This document shows positions 1 to 3,815 of a stretch of 8,025 nt of DNA, one piece after another. The stretch's first letter is position 1, and the number at the start of each line of letters is the position of its first letter. The stretch comes from Candidatus Hodarchaeota archaeon. Its GTDB lineage: Archaea > Asgardarchaeota > Heimdallarchaeia > Hodarchaeales > Hodarchaeaceae. The notes under the pieces are model-generated. The model did no database searches. It was not told where the DNA came from and was given only the letters and a program-made list of their open reading frames with translations. Location of the stretch: positions 1-8,025 of the forward strand of contig JAEOSP010000011.1 of the NCBI GenBank assembly GCA_016840305.1. The letters are read 5' to 3'. A program made the position numbers and the translations under genes.

Positions 1-59
1 GTAACACTTGGTGAAAACAATGAATTACGATGAAATTAAATTAGGCCAAAAAACAGAAT

Positions 60-148
60 ATGTACGAACTATAACGAAACATGATATAGAACTATTCGCT
101 GAAGTATCTGGAGATTTAAACCCAGTTCATACGCTTTTGTTCGTACAT
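60..148. repeat. 10-bp inverted repeat spanning the gene junction
   Basis: ATGTACGAAC at 60-69 is perfectly complementary to GTTCGTACAT at 139-148. One arm is inside the hydratase fragment and the other lies at or just past the junction with priS. It may be linked to the event that joined them, or be chance. The sequence beyond the arms does not continue as a palindrome, so a simple fold-back copy is not supported. Confidence 0.5.
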
Positions 149-615
149 CGTTCAGGAAAATCATGTGCATATAGATGGAATCCCCTGTGTCCACTAAATG
201 TATAATTAATGTTTTTTATCCCATAAAAATCTTGTAATAGATCTGCTGCATCGAATACTTGTAGTTTTAGTTTCTCTAATTCCTCCCGTGAATACAATAT
301 GTGACCTTTTTGATCAAAATCCATCACAAAGGGCCCACCTATACACAGTGCAGGATCGTTTTTAGTGGTTAATTGTGGGACTTTTAGATATTGTAATACT
401 GTTGCATATACATGAGCTGGAACATCCGTAAGTCCTCTTATATGTGTCAGAAATTGTTGATATGTTGCAATTGATGTTTGTGGGATTATCCATGCATTAT
501 GTAATGTTTTGATTTTTATTTGTCGGAATTTTAATGAGTAGGTGATATATTTTTCTTGGTTTTTCTCAGAATAATACTTCTGAAAATATGCTGGTATGAA
601 AGAAGAGTCCAGCAT
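127..615 (-). CDS. priS: archaeal DNA primase small (catalytic) subunit PriS, C-terminally truncated
   Basis: PriS is the catalytic subunit of the archaeal/eukaryotic primase and makes replication primers with PriL. The N-terminus FIPAYFQKYY fits the usual start of archaeal PriS. The centre carries FVMDFD, whose D99 and D101 match the first two metal-binding aspartates, and SGHRGFH at 141-147 matches the conserved active-site motif. Archaeal PriS normally has about 330-400 residues. This one ends at 162, so the third catalytic aspartate and the C-terminal half are missing. The last 9 or so residues (after HDF) are probably not PriS. The Cys-rich zinc knuckle found after the first Asp pair in some homologues is absent; a charged helix replaces it. 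The start at 615 directly follows a TGA, and TAGAGTATAATAAGG at 626-640 is a possible TATA element. The gene lies 44 bp behind a small unknown gene on the same strand. As written it should not be an active primase. Confidence 0.85.
   Translation of the reverse strand: MLDSSFIPAYFQKYYSEKNQEKYITYSLKFRQIKIKTLHNAWIIPQTSIATYQQFLTHIRGLTDVPAHVYATVLQYLKVPQLTTKNDPALCIGGPFVMDFDQKGHILYSREELEKLKLQVFDAADLLQDFYGIKNINYTFSGHRGFHLYAHDFPERCTNKSV
130..157. other. junction between two truncated genes
   Basis: Left of this point the + strand encodes a hydratase N-terminus up to NPVH. Right of it the - strand encodes PriS from its start to about HDF. Neither gene has its C-terminal half here, and the two fragments meet tail to tail without an intergenic region. 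The exact breakpoint is uncertain by some 25 bases. No transposon end or target duplication is visible. Inverted joins of this kind arise by genomic inversion or deletion, and also as amplification or assembly chimeras near contig ends. Confidence 0.65.
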
Positions 616-659
616 TCAATACAATCCTTATTATACTCTAATTATTACTGCAAATATTA

Positions 660-893
660 CTAGATCTTCTTGAGGGTCTGTTTAGCGGCCAAGGAAAGGC
701 CATTTAATGTGTTGTTTACATCATTAAGATCAATTGTTCGGTCTTCACGTACATTTTGAGGTAATATTCGTAATCTCACCTGTGTTAATTCAGCACCTAT
801 TCTAATTGCCTCTTCAGGAAATAAGTAGAGTGAACTGTATAATGGTAACGCCTGTGTTCTGATACACACACTTGTTTTCTTTTTTGAAGGCAT
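660..893 (-). CDS. small hypothetical protein upstream of priS
   Basis: A protein of 77 residues if it starts at the ATG at 893, which leaves 28 bp after the stop of the upstream gene. The frame is open further up (ATGs at 980 and 995), but those starts would overlap the upstream gene by 59-74 bp. I see no Shine-Dalgarno before 893, so the start is unsure. The sequence begins MPSKKKTSVCIRTQALP, continues with a short amphipathic stretch, and ends in TLNGLSLAAKQTLKKI with a basic tail. No membrane segment or signal peptide is visible. I do not recognise the family. A faint likeness in length and C-terminal pattern to the KEOPS subunit Pcc1 is too weak to name it. The stop is TAG followed at once by an in-frame TAA. 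Position suggests co-transcription with priS and the membrane protein upstream. Confidence 0.55.
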   Translation of the reverse strand: MPSKKKTSVCIRTQALPLYSSLYLFPEEAIRIGAELTQVRLRILPQNVREDRTIDLNDVNNTLNGLSLAAKQTLKKI

Positions 894-921
894 GAACTGT
901 ATTTGATTTTTACTAATACTC

Positions 922-1878
922 TTAGTCCCTTTCTGATAATTTTCGATTGATAAATCTCTCGAATCTATTAATCGATTCATTAAATACTTCTTCATCAATT
1001 TCTGCTTTATTAAGTTTTTTTTCTTGCAGCATAAACCATTCTAGCGTCTTTTTAACCTCAAGATCTGATTGATCAAGTTTCTGAAATTGCTTCAGAAGAT
1101 CTTCCTTATCGTTTTTCTGAAATAGGTTCATAAGATGTTCCTGAGTGATTTTATGCTTTGGTTGATGCTCAATTATCATTTGTTCTTCTTGATTCTCGGT
1201 TAAAATTTCTTGATCCGTTTTTCTTTGAATCTCTGGCGAATCTAAGGCAGTGTGATATTGTTCAGCAAGGATTTGCTCTTTCTCAACTATCCCTTCTTGG
1301 TTTGGTTTGTCCTGAATCTCTGATGACATTTTGGAATCTGGAGGCTCCTCTGTGAAAAAATCTCCATGAATGGATGGCAGTGAGGTGTAATCAATGGTTT
1401 CTCCCTCGACATAGGCTAGCTGTGCTACTCGAGCTAATCTTACTGCTTGAAACAATTCATGATAGGAAACATCTGTGCCTTCTCCTTGTTCAGGTACTGA
1501 CTTAGGTCCAGTTTTAGTTGTAAATTTAATACCTGTGAATCTATAGAACGAGGTTATTATCATGAGAATGCCCAAAAAGAATAAGAATAAAGTAAATGTT
1601 AGGATTAAGAATAAGAATAAAGTAAATGTTAGGATTACTCCGATAATAAGTCGATTCCACCTAATATTAAGAGTTCCATGTTGAATTTGGATATCATGTA
1701 GATCAGGGTACAGAAAATCAAGATGACCCCTTGATTTGTTAAATATTCCCTTTTCTGTATGTATAATAATCCGTAATGACGTTATAATTACCTCATCAAA
1801 CCCTGTAGGTATTATCCAAAACCTTTTCGTGTTAAACCTTGTTTTTCGAAGGACTACTTCATCCATTTCTGTAATCAT
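922..1878 (-). CDS. membrane protein with PH-like N-terminal domain and charged coiled tail
   Basis: Residues about 28-74 (DEVIITSLRIIIHTEKGIF and the following QIQHGTLNIRW) have the pattern of the bacterial/archaeal PH-like (bPH, DUF304-type) domain: an ITxxRIIIH strand, a GxF turn and a final GxLxIxW strand. Residues about 77-111 are a long hydrophobic segment (one or two membrane passes), part of which is an exact duplication. The remaining 200 residues are rich in Glu, Gln and Lys, with several Q-K-D runs, and look helical or disordered and cytoplasmic. The start at 1878 has GAGGT on the minus strand three bases upstream; a second ATG at 1866 has more usual spacing. The gene is first in a possible minus-strand operon ending in priS. 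The function is unknown; PH-like membrane proteins often bind or scaffold at the inner membrane face. Confidence 0.7.
   Translation of the reverse strand: MITEMDEVVLRKTRFNTKRFWIIPTGFDEVIITSLRIIIHTEKGIFNKSRGHLDFLYPDLHDIQIQHGTLNIRWNRLIIGVILTFTLFLFLILTFTLFLFFLGILMIITSFYRFTGIKFTTKTGPKSVPEQGEGTDVSYHELFQAVRLARVAQLAYVEGETIDYTSLPSIHGDFFTEEPPDSKMSSEIQDKPNQEGIVEKEQILAEQYHTALDSPEIQRKTDQEILTENQEEQMIIEHQPKHKITQEHLMNLFQKNDKEDLLKQFQKLDQSDLEVKKTLEWFMLQEKKLNKAEIDEEVFNESINRFERFINRKLSERD
1577..1636. repeat. exact 30-bp tandem duplication inside the membrane segment
   Basis: Bases 1577-1606 and 1607-1636 are identical. On the minus strand each unit encodes ten residues (ILTFTLFLF plus L or F), so the reading frame is kept and the hydrophobic stretch is lengthened by ten residues. 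Zero mismatches suggest a recent duplication by slippage, or an assembly artefact in a low-complexity stretch. Confidence 0.95.
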
Positions 1879-1972
1879 AATACCTCAATTCTCTCTTGTA
1901 CCGAGTATGATTTTAACTTTTACCTCTAATTCCGACTGATCAATATTTCTAATTTTCAGAAATGCCCACTTT
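1879..1972. promoter_or_regulatory. divergent intergenic region
   Basis: This 94-bp AT-rich gap separates a minus-strand gene (start 1878) from a plus-strand small ORF (start 1973), so it should hold both promoters. A possible + strand TATA-like stretch CAATATTTCTA lies at 1941-1951, about 26 bases before the ATG at 1973, which would give a leaderless transcript. On the minus strand AGTTAAAATCA (about 1910-1920) could serve the other gene. Both are weak matches. Confidence 0.35.
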
Positions 1973-2158
1973 ATGAATTCCCCTCATGATATGTTTTTAA
2001 CTTCATTAATTGCCAAATCTTTAAAAGATTTGAATATCCAGACTGGAGAGAAGATATTAACCGATTTTGGTTCCATTTTAAAGAAGAAACGTAAAACTAT
2101 CTCCCTCTCAGATGAGAAGCTTCAAAATTTAGCAAAAAACGTCTTTATTGAGAAGTAA
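1973..2158 (+). CDS. small hypothetical protein, 61 residues
   Basis: A charged, probably helical peptide with a Lys-rich centre (FGSILKKKRKTISLSDEK) and no membrane segment or signal. There is no Shine-Dalgarno, but a TATA-like site sits at the distance expected for leaderless initiation. The frame is open back to 1940 without another ATG. I recognise no family. Its stop TAA is followed directly by an ATG (TAAATG) opening another very short ORF in a different frame, which could mean translational coupling or the remains of one longer frameshifted gene. Coding status is uncertain. Confidence 0.4.
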   Translation: MNSPHDMFLTSLIAKSLKDLNIQTGEKILTDFGSILKKKRKTISLSDEKLQNLAKNVFIEK

Positions 2159-2227
2159 ATGTTTTACAAAGATTTTCTACAAGAACAAAATGATCAAAAA
2201 AAGAAACATGATAATTTGTTCGACTAA
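2159..2227 (+). CDS. micro-ORF, 22 residues, abutting the previous stop
   Basis: The ORF opens at the ATG fused to the stop of the 61-residue ORF and encodes a strongly charged peptide (MFYKDFLQEQNDQKKKHD) ending NLFD. Zero-base spacing fits termination-reinitiation. It may equally be the out-of-frame end of a decayed longer gene, or chance. Confidence 0.2.
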   Translation: MFYKDFLQEQNDQKKKHDNLFD

Positions 2228-2245
2228 AATGGTGGTAATTAACAG

Positions 2246-2264
2246 TCCTCTCGTATTTTTAAAT
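2246..2264 (+). repeat. short intergenic motif TCCTCTCGT plus CGTATTTTTAAAT
   Basis: The 9-mer TCCTCTCGT occurs here at 2246-2254 and again at 3310-3318 and 3692-3700, always outside the larger genes. The overlapping 13-mer CGTATTTTTAAAT (2252-2264) recurs exactly at 6560-6572 ahead of the hydrolase gene, where it follows the related TTCTCA. The T/A-rich half could be a TATA-like promoter element. Confidence 0.45.
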
Positions 2265-2281
2265 CAAATAGCATTTACAAA

Positions 2282-2292
2282 GTTTATAAATA
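2282..2292 (+). promoter_or_regulatory. TATA box of small membrane protein gene
   Basis: GTTTATAAATA matches the archaeal TATA-box pattern. Its centre is about 25 bases before the ATG at 2312, so transcription should start at or very near the start codon. A GGTAGGTG stretch at 2299-2306 could also serve as a Shine-Dalgarno if the start is slightly further upstream. Confidence 0.5.
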
Positions 2293-2311
2293 TTAATGGG
2301 TAGGTGTTATT

Positions 2312-2476
2312 ATGGGAAAAAAATCTAAATCGTTGTTTAAACAAATTAAAGAAGAAGTAAAAGTCTGGTATATTTTTTTAATTTGTGTATGTTTTATTAT
2401 TATTTTGTTTATATTCGCTTTTTTATTATTTTATTTTTATTTGCCAGTAATTGGTCCTTCAGGAGTCAGTCTATAG
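2312..2476 (+). CDS. small single-pass membrane protein, 54 residues
   Basis: A Lys-rich N-terminus (MGKKSKSLFKQIKEEVKVW) is followed by one hydrophobic helix at about residues 20-44 and a short tail ending in GPSGVSL. By the positive-inside rule the N-terminus should be cytoplasmic. A TATA box and a GGTAGGTG site directly upstream support expression. The last codons and the TAG stop lie inside repeat copy A, so the 3' end of the gene is part of that repeat. Beyond the TAG the frame has three more codons before TGA. The family is not recognised; small cationic single-pass proteins occur as membrane regulators or toxin-like peptides, but nothing here decides that. Confidence 0.5.
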   Translation: MGKKSKSLFKQIKEEVKVWYIFLICVCFIIILFIFAFLLFYFYLPVIGPSGVSL

Positions 2477-2538
2477 AGTGGGTGTTGATTTAGAGTCAAA
2501 AAAGAGTTTTTCTGGTCTTATGTCTGAAGGTCTTTTTT
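2456..2538 (+). repeat. dispersed repeat, copy A
   Basis: The element begins CCTTCAGGAGTCAGTCTATAG, or its near match in other copies, and continues with GTGGGTGTTGATTTA, an A-run/T-run mini hairpin (AAAAAGAGTTTTT), and TCTTATGTCTGAAGG, ending in a T6 tract at 2533-2538. CCTTCAG (2456-2462) and CTGAAGG (2524-2530) are perfectly complementary and would close the whole unit into a stem-loop. It overlaps the end of the 54-residue ORF and lies 75 bp before the nuclease-like gene. Similar copies are at 3326-3392, 6589-6650 and 7485-7568. Confidence 0.7.
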
Positions 2539-2613
2539 AAAATTAATTTTGTATTTCTTATTTCTCTATGTTAAGTTTTTTAATTCATTTTACAAAATAA
2601 GATATGGATTTAT

Positions 2614-3192
2614 ATGAAAATAAATACTAGAAATGAGCTAGAACGTATTATGATAAATGCGTGGTGCCACGATGTCCGGAATGATTATCTTTCGAACAGA
2701 TTGTGGAATGATGAGAGTGCAGTGCAAATATCCTTAGCCATGGGATTACGAAAAAGGATTGATTCATATGAGGAACTAAGAGTCTGGTCTGAAATACCCC
2801 ATACTTTTACTAGACGAGGTAAAAAGAAGACTAAGGAGAGAGATCTTGTAATTGTGAGATTATTACCAGAATATAACCAAAAAAAGAGATATGAATATTC
2901 AAATGAGATTCCTTACGAAGAGCTCTTAGTTTGCGAAATAAAATTTACATGGTATGGAAATTCAGCAATTAATACTGATATTGACTATTTAGATTACTTA
3001 ATGAAACAAGACATTCAGACAAAGTTGTTCACTTTTTGCTGGATAACTTATTCCAATATTGAAGCAGAGGAAAAAATAAACTCCATAATTGAAAAAACAA
3101 AGGATATTCCCTTAAGGTTTTTTGTCGGTAGAGGGAACAAACCCTTTAGATGGTCGTATTATGTAAATGGAGAGGAAAAATATTTCTTATGA
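2614..3192 (+). CDS. PD-(D/E)XK-type nuclease-like protein
   Basis: The 192-residue protein shows the order of elements of the restriction-endonuclease-like fold: a helix with Glu34 (NDESAVQISLAMGLRKRI), then ERDLVIVRL with Asp77 on a strand, then LLVCEIKF with Glu108 and Lys110 (the E-x-K half of the motif), and a later strand LFTFCWITYS. Basic residues cluster before the Asp (RRGKKKTKER, 67-76). If active it would cut DNA or RNA with a divalent metal in the cytoplasm. There is no signal peptide, no membrane segment, and no methylase, helicase or toxin-antitoxin partner beside it. It is therefore a stand-alone gene whose substrate cannot be told. The fold call rests on motif order only. No Shine-Dalgarno or strong TATA was seen. 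Repeat copies A and B bracket the gene. Confidence 0.6.
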   Translation: MKINTRNELERIMINAWCHDVRNDYLSNRLWNDESAVQISLAMGLRKRIDSYEELRVWSEIPHTFTRRGKKKTKERDLVIVRLLPEYNQKKRYEYSNEIPYEELLVCEIKFTWYGNSAINTDIDYLDYLMKQDIQTKLFTFCWITYSNIEAEEKINSIIEKTKDIPLRFFVGRGNKPFRWSYYVNGEEKYFL

Positions 3193-3195
3193 TTT

Positions 3196-3325
3196 AGTAA
3201 GGGGAACTAGATCCCAAGCTTACGGAGTGGAAAAAATGAGTGAGGCCTCACATCCTCACCGAAAACTAGCGACGATCCAGTGAAATTAGAAAAGTGTGGA
3301 AATGTTCAATCCTCTCGTAAGATAG
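3196..3325 (+). ncRNA. GC-rich intergenic segment, possible structured RNA
   Basis: The 90 bases 3201-3290 contain about 43 G or C by hand count, whereas 3401-3530 contain about 33 in 130. Local GC islands in AT-rich archaeal genomes often mark structured RNA. Small stems are visible: GGGA/TCCC around ACTAGA (3202-3215), and the perfect 12-bp palindrome GTGAGGCCTCAC (3240-3251) followed by a further CCTCAC. No long ORF covers it. I cannot match it to tRNA, rRNA, RNase P or SRP RNA. It leads straight into repeat copy B, and the two could be one transcript. Strand is assumed from the repeat. Confidence 0.3.
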
Positions 3326-3392
3326 CCTTAAGGAGTCAATGAGTAGTGAGTGTTGATAAAAACGTCTGATCTTATGTCTGAAGGTCTTTCTT
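3326..3392 (+). repeat. dispersed repeat, copy B
   Basis: A shorter member of the family: CCTTAAGGAGTCAATGAGTA, then GTGAGTGTTGAT, then CTTATGTCTGAAGGTCTTTC. The last 15-base block TCTTATGTCTGAAGG is identical to copy A. The middle A-run/T-run part is mostly missing. The end arms CCTTAAG and CTGAAGG pair with one mismatch. A TCCTCTCGT motif sits 7 bases upstream. Confidence 0.65.
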
Positions 3393-3405
3393 AGAGATAT
3401 TTTCG

Positions 3406-3480
3406 TTCTAATTTTCCTCATTCATAACTAATTTTCTTGAATTTTGAATCTGGTTTTGTTTTCTAAGGGTAAAATTAGAA
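3406..3480. repeat. 10-bp inverted repeat in AT-rich spacer
   Basis: TTCTAATTTT (3406-3415) and AAAATTAGAA (3471-3480) are perfectly complementary over 55 bases of loop. CTAATTTT also recurs at 3428-3435. In sequence this AT-rich the match may be chance. I see nothing else in 3393-3534 beyond a possible TATA site near 3503-3511. Confidence 0.3.
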
Positions 3481-3534
3481 GAAGGAAATAATCATAATTA
3501 TTTCATATTAATTACTCGCGAGATGTGAAAACTT

Positions 3535-3702
3535 ATGTCAGAGGATTTACCAGTTATAGAAACAGTATCTGGCTTTAAGAAGACTGTAGGGGTACTTTAC
3601 TTACTTGCTACTATTAATTTTTAGATTTTTGCTGCTTCTTTCTTTATTTTCGATGGTGAATTTAATTATTGGCTTCAACGGACAATGAATATCCTCTCGT
3701 GA
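3535..3702 (+). pseudogene. small membrane-type ORF interrupted by in-frame TAG
   Basis: The ATG at 3535 opens 29 codons (MSEDLPVIETVSGFKKTVGV, then LYLLATINF) and meets TAG at 3622-3624. The same frame continues with IFAASFFIFDGEFNYW and LQRTMNILS to TGA at 3700-3702. The stop falls in the middle of what would be one transmembrane helix, so the pieces look like one 55-codon gene. A TATA-like CATATTAA lies about 26 bases upstream, fitting leaderless initiation. Options are a nonsense mutation in a dying gene, a read-through TAG, or chance hydrophobicity of AT-rich DNA. Confidence 0.35.
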
Positions 3703-3735
3703 AGGCAGGAGCTTCAGGCTAGCTTGGGTTTTTTT
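3701..3735 (+). terminator. T-tract terminator candidate
   Basis: A short stem GAAG/CTTC with a 7-base loop (3701-3715) is followed by GGG and seven T at 3729-3735. Archaeal RNA polymerase stops at T-tracts, so the T7 alone could end transcription arriving from the nuclease gene and small ORF before the surface-protein promoter. Confidence 0.45.
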
Positions 3736-3745
3736 GGATGGTGAT

Positions 3746-3757
3746 AAACTTATATAA
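3746..3757 (+). promoter_or_regulatory. TATA box of the surface-protein gene
   Basis: AAACTTATATAA is a close match to the archaeal TATA box. Initiation about 25 bases later, near 3778, would give a leader of about 38 bases that contains the Shine-Dalgarno site. Confidence 0.65.
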
Positions 3758-3802
3758 TCCTTTAAGCCTAATTCTGGAAATTAGCAAACTTCAAATAAAA
3801 AT

Positions 3803-3809
3803 GGAGTGA
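3803..3809 (+). promoter_or_regulatory. Shine-Dalgarno GGAGTGA
   Basis: GGAGTGA ends six bases before the ATG at 3816 and is close to the archaeal consensus GGAGGTGA. It fixes the start of the surface-protein gene. Confidence 0.75.
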
Positions 3810-3815
3810 GAATGT

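Larger units (their letters stand above)
20..205 (+). pseudogene. MaoC-like (R)-specific enoyl-CoA hydratase, N-terminal fragment
   Basis: Only the first 38 or so codons look like a real gene. They end in GDLNPVH, the hot-dog-fold hydratase signature, with Asp32 and His37 (counted from the ATG at 20) in the positions of the catalytic pair of (R)-specific enoyl-CoA hydratases. The family adds water to trans-2-enoyl-CoA and normally has about 140 residues. I prefer the ATG at 20 over the TTG at 8 because GGTGA lies five bases upstream, as a Shine-Dalgarno should. After about codon 38 the frame no longer resembles the family, stops at 205, and overlaps a primase gene on the other strand. The gene is therefore cut off by a rearrangement or misjoin. 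The family is clear; no activity is expected from this fragment. Confidence 0.75.

Noticed and set aside
894..998. Longer N-terminus for the small gene upstream of priS
   Set aside because: It would overlap the upstream gene by about 60-75 bp with no Shine-Dalgarno. It is not excluded, but the ATG at 893 is simpler.
1158..1939. Plus-strand ORFs antisense to the PH-like membrane protein (1158-1355, 1736-1939)
   Set aside because: They are shadows of the minus-strand gene, with no ribosome site and no recognisable protein features.
2246..2255. TCCTCTCGTA resembles the complement of the 23S rRNA sarcin-ricin loop, and copy C (GAGACAG, GGGTGTTG) loosely resembles the neighbouring rRNA helix
   Set aside because: The two lie on opposite strands with inconsistent spacing, the flanks do not match rRNA, and rRNA is far too conserved for such divergence.
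2480..2530. Archaeal C/D box guide RNA in the repeats
   Set aside because: CTGA-like D boxes occur, but there is no proper RTGATGA C box; GTGTTGAT is off-consensus in all copies.
2456..3392. Integron attC sites following each gene
   Set aside because: The repeats lack the RYYYAAC/GTTRRRY core pair (GTTGATT does not fit), and there is no integrase gene.
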